Position numbers and translations under genes: made by a program
Part shown: one piece after another, positions 8,905-18,690 of the stretch
How positions within the stretch are numbered: position 1 is the first letter of the stretch
Layout of the letters: every line of letters begins with the position of its first letter
The notes under the pieces: model-generated
Databases searched by the model: none
The model's input: the letters and a program-made list of their open reading frames with translations, nothing else
What the model was told of the DNA's origin: nothing
Assembly: GCF_038024105.1 (NCBI RefSeq)
Contig: NZ_CP150661.1
Coordinates: 1,054,001 to 1,118,000 of the forward strand
Length of the DNA stretch: 64,000 nt
DNA from: Polaribacter butkevichii
Lineage (GTDB): Bacteria > Bacteroidota > Bacteroidia > Flavobacteriales > Flavobacteriaceae
Direction: 5' to 3'

Positions 8905-10266
8905 AACTGTAGTAAACGTTTTTATAAAAATTTTAAAGTCTAAAAAAGCACTTCTTTCTTTTATATAATAAAGATCGTAGCGTAGTTTTGTTTCTTGTTC
9001 TTCTATTGTATTTGCATACGGATAATTTACTTGAGCCCATCCTGTTAACCCTGGTCTAATAACGTGCCTAATTGCATAAAAAGGTATTTTATCTTCTAGG
9101 TCTTTTACAAATTCTGGTCTTTCTGGTCTTGGTCCAATTAAACTCATATCTCCTTTTATAATATTAATAAACTGAGGCATTTCATCTAATCTAGTACGTC
9201 TTAAAAACTTACCAAAAGAAGTAATTCTTGCATCATTTTTCTTAGCCCAAACTGCACCACCTACCTCTGCATTCTTTATCATAGACCTCAACTTAAAAAT
9301 CCTAAAATGCTTACCGTTCTCACCTACTCTTAATTGCGTATAAAATAAAGGACCTCTATTAGCAAAAAGGTTCCCTAAAACAACAATTGGTAGAAAACAC
9401 AAAAATATTATTATACCTATAATAGAAATAAATATATCTACTAACCTTAAACCAAAAAGGTAAAAGTTATTGGTATTATTTTCACTAAAATTAAGATGTC
9501 TATAAAAATCATGATTTAAATACTCTCTTGGTATTCTAACATTTACATTTTCATAAAAAGTTTCGTAACTAATTATATTTACACCTTGTTCAAATAACAA
9601 AATGAGTTCTTTGTTAATTGCCTCTACAACCTCTTTAGATAGGTCCCTTTTAGAAACAATAACTTCCGTAATATGGTTTTCTGCAACAATAGAAGATATT
9701 GTAGTTTTTGTAATATCATTATAACCTTTTATACCTTGTACTTCTTTATCTGATAAATACGCAGAAACATCATGAATAGCATCATTGTGTACTTGCGTAA
9801 GTAGTTTTTTAATTCTTTCTGAACAGCCTACAAAAATTACAGATTTAAAATACTTTGGTGAGAATATTACAGACATATATATAAACCTCCAAAGTAAAAT
9901 AGGTATAAACGTAAGTAGAAAAAAGTAGACTATTTGAAGCCTATTGGCGGGTAATTCTGGCGAAAAATAAGGCGTAAAAACATATAAAATTGTTGTTGAA
10001 AAAGCGGTAAGAACAGTTGCTTTAACAACTAAATACTTATTGTTAGATACATTTAAATTGTAAATTTGAAAAATTTGACCAAAAATTAAATAATAAAAAA
10101 CCAATAACAGTAACCAATTTAAAATGGCACTGCTTTTAAAATTAATGTAATTAAAATTAATAAATGATGATGATAAATACAGACTAGAAATAAGAATAAT
10201 GATGTCTATAATTCTTAAAAAAATGATTCTTTCTGATAAATTAAAGTAGGATATCTTTTTTGTCAA
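8884..10266 (-). CDS. Polyprenyl-phosphate glycosyl-1-phosphate transferase (WcaJ/WbaP type)
   Basis: This inner-membrane enzyme would start a surface polysaccharide by moving a sugar 1-phosphate from a nucleotide sugar to undecaprenyl phosphate. The 460 residues hold four to five N-terminal membrane helices (about 10-130), a nucleotide-binding-like domain (CoA_binding_3, about 135-250) and a membrane-dipping helix near 275. The catalytic bacterial sugar transferase domain has RTRLDEMPQFINIIKGDMSLIGPRPERPEF and the DE pair, then GLTGWAQVNYPY and DLYYIKE. The full-length WcaJ-like layout is complete. It is the last gene of the long minus-strand locus, overlaps lnb by 21 bases tail to tail, and has its own 377-base upstream gap. 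The sugar is not predictable. Confidence 0.9.
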   Translation of the reverse strand: MTKKISYFNLSERIIFLRIIDIIILISSLYLSSSFINFNYINFKSSAILNWLLLLVFYYLIFGQIFQIYNLNVSNNKYLVVKATVLTAFSTTILYVFTPYFSPELPANRLQIVYFFLLTFIPILLWRFIYMSVIFSPKYFKSVIFVGCSERIKKLLTQVHNDAIHDVSAYLSDKEVQGIKGYNDITKTTISSIVAENHITEVIVSKRDLSKEVVEAINKELILLFEQGVNIISYETFYENVNVRIPREYLNHDFYRHLNFSENNTNNFYLFGLRLVDIFISIIGIIIFLCFLPIVVLGNLFANRGPLFYTQLRVGENGKHFRIFKLRSMIKNAEVGGAVWAKKNDARITSFGKFLRRTRLDEMPQFINIIKGDMSLIGPRPERPEFVKDLEDKIPFYAIRHVIRPGLTGWAQVNYPYANTIEEQETKLRYDLYYIKERSAFLDFKIFIKTFTTVLYFKGQ

Positions 10267-10643
10267 GTGTTTATATTTTATTTTATTTATGCGTACATTT
10301 TAGTACATAAATACAATTGAAAAAATTATTTAAAAGATATTGAGGAACAGGGCAAATCTATAAAAAAGAATACTAATTTATAAGTGATTTAAAATTATTT
10401 ATAAAAAATAATGTACGCTGTTCTATTTCTTTCTTCTTTACAAATATCTTATCAAAATATTATTTTTAAACGGCTACATGGTTTATTATAAAATATTCTA
10501 ATTTAATATTAAAAGTAAACTTTTCTTACGAATAAGCAGCTTTATTTAGTATTAACTTATTATTATTCTTATATAAATTATTTTCTACTTCTTTAATTCT
10601 TTTTTTTTTAATTTCTACACTAAAATTTTAACATTCTTCTTAT
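10267..10643. other. AT-rich intergenic stretch before the initiating transferase gene
   Basis: These 377 bases hold no convincing reading frame. On the minus strand CAAATCTA at 10353-10360 reads as TAGATTTG, an exact TAnnTTTG element about 87 bases before the start at 10266, so an internal promoter is possible, but no matching TTTG box is clear. An 8-base inverted pair, GCGTACAT at 10291-10298 and ATGTACGC at 10411-10418, may be chance. Confidence 0.4.
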
Positions 10644-11816
10644 TTATATAAAATTTTGAAACTTTTCCATTTGTAGTTCTAAGTTAAATTCGTTTAAATG
10701 AGCATTAATGTTATTCTTAGAATACATAATATAATCACTATTATTCATTTCTTTAAAAAATGAAATGTTTGCTTTTAACCTTTTAACATCATTAGGATCT
10801 GAAAATACACCTAATTTTTGATTTTTTATCAACTCTACAGCTTCACCAGAACCAACATACAAAATAGGAATTCCTAATTGCATTAATTCGAATATTTTAG
10901 AAGGTACAGCTCCGTATATTTTATTTTTAAGAGGCACAAAACCAATATCATATTTTCTTATTTCATCTTTAATTTCTGATGCTGTTCTTACACCATAGAA
11001 AAAAACATTATTATCTGCATTTGCTGCAAATTCTTTAATTTCATTTTCTTCCATACCTGCTCCATAAATATGCAACTCTACCCCTAGTTCTTTAAAATTT
11101 ATTTCATCACAAATTTTTAGAATTCCTTGTGCGTATCCTAATAAACCGGCATATACAATTTTTAAATTACCTCTACTTTTTTCTTTTACGTCATATTCTC
11201 TATAAACGGGCACATTTCTATAAACCAAAAATTCTTTTGTAATAACGGCTTTTATATGGGTTATAATCTCTTCTGATTGCCCTATTATTTTATCTGCCAA
11301 TTTATAATTGGTTTTTTCAATCTTTTCTAAGAAGCTATAAAAGAATCCTTTTTTTATCACTTCTAACTCTAAAGCAGATAAAGGCCAAATATCAGAAACA
11401 TTTAAAATATTTTTACAACCTAACACCTTACTTAAAAGCAAACCAGATAACGCAACCAGTAAAGGTGGAGATTGAATAATAAAAACATCTGGTTTTTTTC
11501 TTACTAAGCTAAAAATAGAAAACCAAAAAGACCAAGCAAACGATAACATACTAAATAAACGTACAATGGCATTTTTAGATTTAGAAGGAAAAATCCAATA
11601 TCTTTTTACAGTAATTTCTTCAATATTTTCTTTTACAAAAAACTTTCTGCTATATTTTTCAAAAATTTTTCCTTTAGGATAATTAGGTAACGGACAAATA
11701 ACAGTAACCTTATTTCCTTTGTTTTTTAAGCCTTCTGCTAAGTTTTTTATGCGATTAGCTGCTGCCCCCATTTCTGGCGGATAATAATTAGATATAATTA
11801 CAATATTTTTACTCAC
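10644..11816 (-). CDS. WbuB-like family 4 glycosyltransferase
   Basis: This 390-residue cytoplasmic GT-B glycosyltransferase starts with ISNYYPPEMGAAANRIKNLA, the N-terminus of the WbuB group, which includes L-FucNAc transferases of O-antigen clusters. A GT4 donor-binding half follows, with VYAGLLGYAQGI and AVPSKIFELMQLGIPILYVGSGEA, where the KxxE arrangement is typical of this subgroup. A hydrophobic segment near residues 90-130 suggests membrane association. In many clusters such a gene sits directly before the initiating sugar transferase, as here, so it may add the second sugar. The precise donor cannot be inferred. It is the last gene before the 377-base gap. Confidence 0.8.
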   Translation of the reverse strand: MSKNIVIISNYYPPEMGAAANRIKNLAEGLKNKGNKVTVICPLPNYPKGKIFEKYSRKFFVKENIEEITVKRYWIFPSKSKNAIVRLFSMLSFAWSFWFSIFSLVRKKPDVFIIQSPPLLVALSGLLLSKVLGCKNILNVSDIWPLSALELEVIKKGFFYSFLEKIEKTNYKLADKIIGQSEEIITHIKAVITKEFLVYRNVPVYREYDVKEKSRGNLKIVYAGLLGYAQGILKICDEINFKELGVELHIYGAGMEENEIKEFAANADNNVFFYGVRTASEIKDEIRKYDIGFVPLKNKIYGAVPSKIFELMQLGIPILYVGSGEAVELIKNQKLGVFSDPNDVKRLKANISFFKEMNNSDYIMYSKNNINAHLNEFNLELQMEKFQNFI

Positions 11817-11825
11817 AGTTCTATT

Positions 11826-13154
11826 CTATTTTTTTAAAAGCTTAGACTCTACTATTTGTGGTTTTCCTGATTTTGCAGCAGCAATAAAATCTACTTCTTT
11901 ATAAAAAATTTTAAACTCATTATCTAAAATATATTTTTGTAATTCTTTTGTAACACGTAATAAAACATCTTTATTAAATCCTTTATCTTTAATATATTCA
12001 ATAAGTATTTCACCTTGTTTTTCTTGAATTACTTTAAATTGTTTTATTTCTGTAACATACTCAAAAATTCCGGTAAAAGAATGTACGGTAAGCTTTTTAT
12101 TATCAGACAAAAGAACAACATCTGTATCTCTACCAATAATTTTTTCTAAAAGAGGATAATTAAATTCTCTATTCTTCGGATATTTTTCTTTAGGTAGTTT
12201 CATAGCTAAATCTCCAATTTTATAACGAATTAATGGCATCGAATACCCATCTAATCTTGTAACAACTACATGCCCTAATTCTCCGTCTGGTAATGGTTTA
12301 TTATTATCATCTAAAATTTCTAAATACACATGTGGAGACATAATGTACTTATATTCTAAATCTTTTTGCGCCGCTATTAGAAAACCTTCATTACAACCAT
12401 AAGTATCATATACTTTGGTTTTAAAAGCATTTTCTATATTTTTTTTATAGTGATTAAACATTTTATCACCAAAACTAATGGCAGCCTTAAAATGTACCTT
12501 GTAATTGTGTGCTAAAGCATATTCTGCAATAATATTAAGAGAAGAAGCATAACCTGCTAAATAATAATTTTTAGTATTATGTAACTCTTTAAAGAGGTTT
12601 TCTAACTGTGTATCGGTTAATGAAAAAGCGGTTATATACTTTGTTTTAAACAAACCATCTTTTATCGATTTTAAAAGACCTCTGTTGGGAGACATTCCGG
12701 TTTGTACTACAGAACTACCAATTCTATAACCACTCCACTCCCACCAATGAGATAAAATAGCTCTAATAATAGACTGTTCTTTTTTATCCATAAAAACAGT
12801 ACTTTGTATACCAGAAGAACCACTACTAGAATAAGATATTAAATTAGCTTTATTTACTTTATTAGAAAGTAAACTGTCGGAATTCCCCCTAATATCATCT
12901 TTTGTTAAAATAGGGAAACTATTTAACCAACCATAAGGATCTTTCCCTTCTAATTGAATAGAACTGTACTTAGAAACGGTATTTACGGTGTGCTCTAAAA
13001 TATTTTTTAAATTCTTTTTTTGAAGATTTTCTAATTCAATTTCAGTGAAAGTATCTAACTTTCTCCAATATTTTAATTGTTTTAAATAGGATGATTTATT
13101 TATAAAATCTCCAATAGGTAAAAAAATATTTTCAATTAATTTATTATAAATCAT
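11826..13154 (-). CDS. CapK/phenylacetate-CoA ligase-like adenylating protein
   Basis: This 442-residue member of the ANL superfamily resembles the CapK proteins of capsule clusters. The adenylate P-loop SYSSSGSSGIQSTVFMDKKE lies near residues 108-127, followed by the aromatic/acid motif DTYGCNEGFL near 250 and RYKIGDLAM with the conserved aspartate near 325. The C-terminal PaaK-type domain is present and ends in the lysine segment AAKSGKPQIVESKLL. PaaK relatives activate aryl acids. In polysaccharide loci the substrate is unknown and may be an amino or fatty acid used for decoration. It overlaps the downstream-transcribed neighbours closely (4 bases with the gene starting at 14164). Confidence 0.8.
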   Translation of the reverse strand: MIYNKLIENIFLPIGDFINKSSYLKQLKYWRKLDTFTEIELENLQKKNLKNILEHTVNTVSKYSSIQLEGKDPYGWLNSFPILTKDDIRGNSDSLLSNKVNKANLISYSSSGSSGIQSTVFMDKKEQSIIRAILSHWWEWSGYRIGSSVVQTGMSPNRGLLKSIKDGLFKTKYITAFSLTDTQLENLFKELHNTKNYYLAGYASSLNIIAEYALAHNYKVHFKAAISFGDKMFNHYKKNIENAFKTKVYDTYGCNEGFLIAAQKDLEYKYIMSPHVYLEILDDNNKPLPDGELGHVVVTRLDGYSMPLIRYKIGDLAMKLPKEKYPKNREFNYPLLEKIIGRDTDVVLLSDNKKLTVHSFTGIFEYVTEIKQFKVIQEKQGEILIEYIKDKGFNKDVLLRVTKELQKYILDNEFKIFYKEVDFIAAAKSGKPQIVESKLLKK

Positions 13155-14164
13155 TTTAAAATTTTAAACCATTTATACTTTATAATTTCCCAATCGAATG
13201 TTTCTGCTTTTTCTCTTGCTTTTTTTGATAATGTAGCGTATTTACCTTCAATAACATCAATAATAGCCTTTGTCATCTGACCTACATTCTCTTTATCTAC
13301 TAACAAACCATCTACCTTATTATCAATTAAATATGGCATTCCGCCTACATTGGTACTAACAATAGTTAAACCTAAAGCCATCGCTTCAATTACACTTATA
13401 GGTGTATTATCAAAATTAGTTGTATTTATAAAAATATCATATTCTTTTGCTTTTTTATGCCAATCTTCTTTTGTTAAAACACCTGTAAACTCAACAGAAT
13501 CTTCTAAATTATATTTTTGAGCTAAACTTACAGTCTGCTGATATGAACCATCTAAAAACGGACCAACCATACATAAAGTAGCTTCTGGATACTCTTTTTT
13601 TAACTCTAAAAGTACCTTAATTGCTAAGGTAGGATTGTACAGATGTTTAAAAGATCTTACCCATAATAATTTAGGTTTTATGTTAGTTCTTTCTACATAC
13701 AGATAATCACTTAAAGGAATCGTATTAGCTATAAACTCTGAATTAAAGTTTTCTTTTTTAAATGCTGTTTTTAAATAATTTGAAGGAGCTACATTTTTAT
13801 AAGCGTTACTAAAAATAGTTTTTGATAATACTGGATTATTAAGTAGTCTTTTTGGTAAATCTCCTCCTCTTAAAATAGGAATATATTTTAAAGAGAAAAA
13901 CTTACATATTAAAGCTATTATATAAGCATAATAAAAATTTAGTGTGCTAAATGTATCTATTAATACAAAGTCTACCTTATTTCTTAATAATATAGTCTTA
14001 TACATCATATCTAACAACCTAATTAATTTATTGGGTTTGTTAGATACTACTGTTAATTGAAAACGTTCTTTTTCTAAAAGTTCTGAAAGAATAGCTATAG
14101 AAGTTTTATATTTAGATTTTTTTGAAAGATTATTACCTATATAAAGAATTCTTTTATTTGTCAT
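13151..14164 (-). CDS. Family 4 glycosyltransferase
   Basis: This is a 337-residue GT-B glycosyltransferase that retains stereochemistry if it follows its family. The N-terminal half has RILYIGNNLSKKSKYKTSI. The C-terminal donor domain has LLWVRSFKHLYNPTLAIKVL, VEFTGVLTKEDWHKKAKEYDIFINTT and the EAMALGLTIVSTNVGGMPYLI block that supplies the ExxxxxxE-type donor-binding acids. There is no signal peptide, so it would act at the cytoplasmic face. It overlaps the O-antigen ligase-like gene by 11 bases and the CapK-like gene by 4. Donor and acceptor are unknown. Confidence 0.82.
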   Translation of the reverse strand: MTNKRILYIGNNLSKKSKYKTSIAILSELLEKERFQLTVVSNKPNKLIRLLDMMYKTILLRNKVDFVLIDTFSTLNFYYAYIIALICKFFSLKYIPILRGGDLPKRLLNNPVLSKTIFSNAYKNVAPSNYLKTAFKKENFNSEFIANTIPLSDYLYVERTNIKPKLLWVRSFKHLYNPTLAIKVLLELKKEYPEATLCMVGPFLDGSYQQTVSLAQKYNLEDSVEFTGVLTKEDWHKKAKEYDIFINTTNFDNTPISVIEAMALGLTIVSTNVGGMPYLIDNKVDGLLVDKENVGQMTKAIIDVIEGKYATLSKKAREKAETFDWEIIKYKWFKILK

Positions 14165-15497
14165 CTATTAAACCGTTTTCTATGTGTGTAATTCTTATCA
14201 AACTTAAAGCATAAATAAAACCAGGTAAGGCTACTCGCATTGCTGAGTGATTTATCGTTAAAAACCACATTAAATAAAATGTAATGATAAATGCTTTTTG
14301 CAGGTTATTGCTCTTAAAAAAATTAATGAGAGGCATAATTAACAGCAAAAGTAATAGTACAAAACCAATTAAACCATGCTCTTCCACCAACCTACCTACC
14401 TCATTATGAGACGCTGCCGTAATTCTTTGATTAGATTTCATTCGTTCATATTTACCATTACCAACACCAATTCCCAAAGGGTGCTCAAAGAAACTTGTAA
14501 ATTGAAAAAATAATAGATCTCCTCTACCTGTAGTTATATCTTCCTTTTGTTTTCCTGCAGCATTTTTACCTGTATATCTATTATCTAACATACCCCCTGT
14601 AATATTTGAAGTATAAACCCAAATACCAACAATAAAAAAAACTAGAATTAGCAGGTACTTAAAAATAACTTGCATGCTCATTTTTTTATATAAAATGAAA
14701 AAAAATGAAAAAAAGATTAATGCAATAACCGCCGTAAAAATACCTCCTCTAGAAAAAGTTAATAACCCCCTGTATGTAAAATAAATTAGAAAAAAAGCAT
14801 CTAAATACAGATAACCTGTTAGTTTTTCTTTAGAGAAAATAAAGATGGTTAAAATTACCATACCAAGACCAACGGCTGTAGCAACTTGATTAGGTCCAAA
14901 GCCTCCTGTGGTTTCAAACATTGCTGCAGTACCAAACACAATTTCTTTTAAATCTGGAGTTCTAAAAAACAAAAAAGTAACCATTGAAAATAAGGGCAAT
15001 AACATAAAAAACAAACCGTCCATTAATTTTTGCTTGCTAATAGGTCTTAGGTAAAAATATAATGCAGAAAACCCTAAAACAATAGGTCCACTTAAATTAA
15101 AAACAATATTAGTTCTTAAAGATTCTCCTTCTGGCACTTGCGTAAAAACAATACCTAACAATAACAATAAAATATAAAAAAGATAATGAATTGAAAATTT
15201 TTGCTTAAACGGTCCCATAAAAATACCTAGTGCTAAAAATAATACAACACCATATTTACCTGTTTCATATAAAAAGAAACCACCAATCATCCGTACAAAT
15301 ATCTCTGCACCTACAATATAAGCAGCAAATAAAAAAGATTCTTCATTTCTATTATTTGTACTTATTATTAAAATAATAGGTACAATAAGACAAACCAACC
15401 CAAAAGCTTTAGGAAAAAATGAAAACGTGCCTAAATACCCAAATAGTATATGAATAAATATGAATAATAACTTGTTATTTAATATTTTTTGAATCAA
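14154..15497 (-). CDS. O-antigen ligase/polymerase (WaaL/Wzy-like) membrane protein
   Basis: This 447-residue integral membrane protein has about eleven hydrophobic segments and one long loop, the Wzy_C/O-antigen ligase layout. The loop (about 310-380) holds the family hallmarks TGRGDLLFFQFTSFFEHPLGIGVGNGKYERMK and SHNEVGRLVEEHGLIGFVLL, with the conserved arginine, GxGxG-like turn and HN..E. It could ligate polymer to lipid A core or polymerise repeat units. Because the locus exports through an ABC transporter, a ligase is the more likely role, but sequence alone does not separate the two. It lies between two GT4 genes without gaps. Confidence 0.8.
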   Translation of the reverse strand: MIQKILNNKLLFIFIHILFGYLGTFSFFPKAFGLVCLIVPIILIISTNNRNEESFLFAAYIVGAEIFVRMIGGFFLYETGKYGVVLFLALGIFMGPFKQKFSIHYLFYILLLLLGIVFTQVPEGESLRTNIVFNLSGPIVLGFSALYFYLRPISKQKLMDGLFFMLLPLFSMVTFLFFRTPDLKEIVFGTAAMFETTGGFGPNQVATAVGLGMVILTIFIFSKEKLTGYLYLDAFFLIYFTYRGLLTFSRGGIFTAVIALIFFSFFFILYKKMSMQVIFKYLLILVFFIVGIWVYTSNITGGMLDNRYTGKNAAGKQKEDITTGRGDLLFFQFTSFFEHPLGIGVGNGKYERMKSNQRITAASHNEVGRLVEEHGLIGFVLLLLLLIMPLINFFKSNNLQKAFIITFYLMWFLTINHSAMRVALPGFIYALSLIRITHIENGLIDDK

Positions 15498-15498
15498 A

Positions 15499-16575
15499 TT
15501 ATTGTGTATAAATTTTTACTAATTGATTTATAAAACTTTCTTGAGAGTAATTTTTATTTACATTTTTATAATGTTGCCCTCCATAAGCTTTTCTCTTTTC
15601 TTCTGAATTAATCAACTCTTCTAAAGCTTTTTCTAATACTAAACTATTTTCACTCTCTACAACAATACCAGATTCACCATTCATTATCACCTTGCTACAC
15701 TCCCCAACATTTGTAACTACAACAGGTAATTTAGCTAATCCGTATTCTAATAAAGAAATAGGTAACCCCTCTGATTTAGATGATAATACTCCAATTGTAG
15801 CTTGTTTAAGTATGTATTCTATATCTAAACATAAGCCATAAAAAAACACGTTTTTATCTAATTCTTTTTCTAAAATAAATTTATTTAATTTCTTAGAATA
15901 TTTATCTTTAAAATCTTTTCCAATTATGTGTAAAGTCCAATCAGGGTGTTTTTTATGTATTAATTTAAATGCCTTTAAAAGACTTACATGATTCTTTACC
16001 TCTCTTAAAGAAGCCAAAATTACAATTCTTTTATTTTCTTTTCCAAATAATTTAGTTGTACTACTTTTATTAATAAATTGTGGAAAATTATCTAATTTTA
16101 CTGATTTTTTATGTTTTAGTCTTTTTATAGCCCAGGTATTAAGCTCTTCATTTACATTAATAATTGCATCAAAAAAAACACTTATATTTTTAATTATAAA
16201 AAATTTAAACCCTTTTAATTTAATATAATTCCCTGTGTGGTTATGCCAAAATATCTTTACTTTTGGGTAGATCAATTTTACGCAAACGGCAAAAAAATAA
16301 GATGTTGTATGAGCATGAATAATACCAATATTGTTTTTCTTTAAATACTTCTTAAATCTAATAATTGCAGAAAAATCGATACTTTTTTTTCTTTCTAAAA
16401 ACAAGAAACCTATATTTTCTTTTAAATTAGTTTTTAAAACTCCCTCTTTTCTTGTTGCACATAAATGAGCATTAATACCTTTATTGCAAAGGGCATTAGC
16501 AATATTAACCGCTAACACTTCTGCCCCACCTGCATCTAAAGAATCTATAAGCTGTACAACTCCTATTTTATGCAT
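15499..16575 (-). CDS. Family 4 glycosyltransferase
   Basis: This 358-residue GT-B enzyme begins with VVQLIDSLDAGGAEVLAVNIANAL, the classic GT4 opening with the glycine-rich acceptor-side loop. The C-terminal domain has VILASLREVKNHVSLLKAF, LHIIGKDF and SSKSEGLPISLLEYGLAKLPVVVTNVGECSKVI, where the glutamates of EGLPISLLEYG would contact the donor. No membrane segment is visible. It overlaps the next upstream gene by 8 bases. Donor and acceptor sugars cannot be read from the sequence. Confidence 0.85.
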   Translation of the reverse strand: MHKIGVVQLIDSLDAGGAEVLAVNIANALCNKGINAHLCATRKEGVLKTNLKENIGFLFLERKKSIDFSAIIRFKKYLKKNNIGIIHAHTTSYFFAVCVKLIYPKVKIFWHNHTGNYIKLKGFKFFIIKNISVFFDAIINVNEELNTWAIKRLKHKKSVKLDNFPQFINKSSTTKLFGKENKRIVILASLREVKNHVSLLKAFKLIHKKHPDWTLHIIGKDFKDKYSKKLNKFILEKELDKNVFFYGLCLDIEYILKQATIGVLSSKSEGLPISLLEYGLAKLPVVVTNVGECSKVIMNGESGIVVESENSLVLEKALEELINSEEKRKAYGGQHYKNVNKNYSQESFINQLVKIYTQ

Positions 16576-17695
16576 TTAAAAGTGTTTTTTTAATTTCTGA
16601 TGAAAACTTTTCTAGAGTATATTCTTGCGACCAATTTTTTGCGTTTAGAGCTTCTTTTTGATACTCATTATAATTACTAATATAATTTTCAACAATAGTA
16701 ACAATTTCATTTTCACCTACATTACTTTCTACTATTGTTCCTCTAGTACCAAAACCTAACATATTTTCTATACAAGAAACTTTAGATGAAATGGGTAAAC
16801 ATCTCCAAAACATTGCTTCTGCTACTACTTTTGGCCACCCCTCTGATTTTGATATAAAAATTAAAAAATGTGCTTTTTGAAACCCTTTTTTAACAACCTC
16901 TTTTGTTTGATTACCATGTAAAATAATATTTTCTTCGAGCTTATGTAACTTTACATAATTTTGAACCTGCATAAACTCCAATCCATTACCATACATATCT
17001 AACTGAACGTTTATGTTTTTTGATAAAAGATTTTCTACAACTTTAACACTTAACATCGGTTGTTTCCCTTTTGTAAATGCACCAACAAAGATAAAGTTAA
17101 TTTTAGATGAAAAACCTTTTTCAGGTATTTCTCTTATTTCATTATTACTATAAGACGCTGTAAAAAAAGGAACTATATTTTTTGATTGGTTTTTCCATTC
17201 TCCATATACTAACACCTTACAATTTCTTGTTAAAAAAGTATTTGAAATTATCCATTTTTGAATTCTATAACTTACAGGTTGTTTACTTTTAGGATCCCAA
17301 TTGCCAGCATATTTTACAGTTTTAGGTGTAAATGGAAAAAGAACCTGTACAAAACAACCTAATAAACCTACATTACCAGGGCATCTTAAATGAATATGAT
17401 CTGCCCATAAACATGTTTTTGCAATTTGAAACAAAATAAGAGGCATTTTAAATATTGAAAAAAATTTGGTTTTTAATGATAACATATTAAAAGCAGGAAT
17501 ATTTTTTACTGTAATATTATCTGCTTTGTAGGCTACTTCTATTGCAGAAGTTTCATCCCTAGAAACAGGAGCTACAATTCTAGTTTCTGATACATTTTGC
17601 AACCAAAGATTCATTTCACGAACGTAAGGTTCATAAGCATAAAACCGTTGATTTTTACTTTTATGCTTCGTATGGGTTATAATTGCAAACTTCAT
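16568..17695 (-). CDS. Family 4-like glycosyltransferase
   Basis: This is a GT-B glycosyltransferase of 375 residues. The N-terminus FAIITHTKHKSKNQRFYAYEPYVREMNLW is unlike the neighbouring GT4 proteins, but the C-terminal half is ordinary: FIFVGAFTKGKQPMLSVKVV, NIILHGNQTKEVVKKGFQKAHF and FISKSEGWPKVVAEAMFWRCLPISS, with both donor-contacting acids. A motif HIHLRCPGNVGL near residue 100 may form part of the acceptor site. It overlaps genes on both sides (8 and 4 bases), so it is in the same transcript. Substrates are unknown. Confidence 0.8.
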   Translation of the reverse strand: MKFAIITHTKHKSKNQRFYAYEPYVREMNLWLQNVSETRIVAPVSRDETSAIEVAYKADNITVKNIPAFNMLSLKTKFFSIFKMPLILFQIAKTCLWADHIHLRCPGNVGLLGCFVQVLFPFTPKTVKYAGNWDPKSKQPVSYRIQKWIISNTFLTRNCKVLVYGEWKNQSKNIVPFFTASYSNNEIREIPEKGFSSKINFIFVGAFTKGKQPMLSVKVVENLLSKNINVQLDMYGNGLEFMQVQNYVKLHKLEENIILHGNQTKEVVKKGFQKAHFLIFISKSEGWPKVVAEAMFWRCLPISSKVSCIENMLGFGTRGTIVESNVGENEIVTIVENYISNYNEYQKEALNAKNWSQEYTLEKFSSEIKKTLLNA

Positions 17696-18690
17696 ACTTT
17701 TAAAGGTTTATTAAAGATTAAACTAACCCATCCCATTTTTCGTCCTAAAGCTTCTGTAAATGCTTCTTTTTTCTTAGCCCCTTTTAAACAATTGGTAAAA
17801 CGAATTGTCATTAATAACAAAACAATAGCATTCCATTTTAGTCTTGCTTTTAAAGATGGGTTCGGAAATTTTGTTCTCCAAACATACCATCCATTTCTAA
17901 TTACCATTTTTCCGTAAGCAAACTTATTCGGTCTTCCACCATCTTCATGATAATGATATAAAGTGGCAGATGTATTTACAAACAATTTATATTTTCTAGA
18001 TACTCTTAAACAATATTCTAAATCTTCATACAAACCATAGCCTTCAAAATATTCCGAGAATTTGATAGTATCTACCACATCCTTTTTAAAAGAAGATACT
18101 CCTCCCATAAAATATTCTACATTATATATTTTATTATTTGGAGGTAAGTTACCCACAGAAAATCCATTTGAAAATTCTGGCATTATACAAGGTGGTTTAT
18201 CAGATAGTAATCCTAGTTGCTTTCGTAAAACATTTCTACTTCCTAAATTTCTAACATATCCATCTATTTCATACTCTTTAAAACTTGGCTTTTCACCTTT
18301 CTTTAAAGCCTTCCATTTTACTTCATTTAAAATATAACCTCCTACTCCACCTGCCTCTGGATATGTTTTATAAGTAGCTATTAAATTTTTAAAATAAGGT
18401 TCTTCTAAAATAATATCATCATCTAAAAAACAAACAACGTCCATATTTTCTGATACTTTATGTATACCAAAATTACGTTGTTTTGTTAAACCTCTATCCG
18501 AATCATCAACTTTAAAATAATTAAGATTTTTAAACTTATTTTCATTTAAAACAATGGTTGTTTTATCATCCGTAGAACCATCAACAATAATAATTTCATT
18601 GGGATACAATTCTTGTTTTTCTACAGATTTTAGCAATTTTATAATTGCAACAGAACGCATATATGTACAAATAATTAAGCTAAACTTCAT
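17692..18690 (-). CDS. Family 2 glycosyltransferase
   Basis: This 332-residue GT-A inverting glycosyltransferase opens with FSLIICTYMRSVAIIKLLKSV and IIIVDGSTDDKT. The metal-binding acids are in VVCFLDDDIILEEPYF near residue 93. The acceptor-side ED motif appears as EGYGLYEDLEYCLRV near residue 225, and the C-terminal tail is basic and weakly hydrophobic. All parts expected for the family are intact. The gene overlaps the next one upstream by 11 bases and the one downstream by 4. The sugar transferred is unknown. Confidence 0.85.
   Translation of the reverse strand: MKFSLIICTYMRSVAIIKLLKSVEKQELYPNEIIIVDGSTDDKTTIVLNENKFKNLNYFKVDDSDRGLTKQRNFGIHKVSENMDVVCFLDDDIILEEPYFKNLIATYKTYPEAGGVGGYILNEVKWKALKKGEKPSFKEYEIDGYVRNLGSRNVLRKQLGLLSDKPPCIMPEFSNGFSVGNLPPNNKIYNVEYFMGGVSSFKKDVVDTIKFSEYFEGYGLYEDLEYCLRVSRKYKLFVNTSATLYHYHEDGGRPNKFAYGKMVIRNGWYVWRTKFPNPSLKARLKWNAIVLLLMTIRFTNCLKGAKKKEAFTEALGRKMGWVSLIFNKPLKV

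Noticed and set aside
10291..10418. Inverted pair GCGTACAT and ATGTACGC in the gap before the initiating transferase gene
   Set aside because: Eight-base arms more than 100 bases apart in AT-rich DNA may arise by chance, and no structure or site fits them.
17597..17917. Plus-strand frame of 106 codons across two glycosyltransferase genes
   Set aside because: It is antisense to two conserved genes with intact catalytic motifs, with no promoter or homology.
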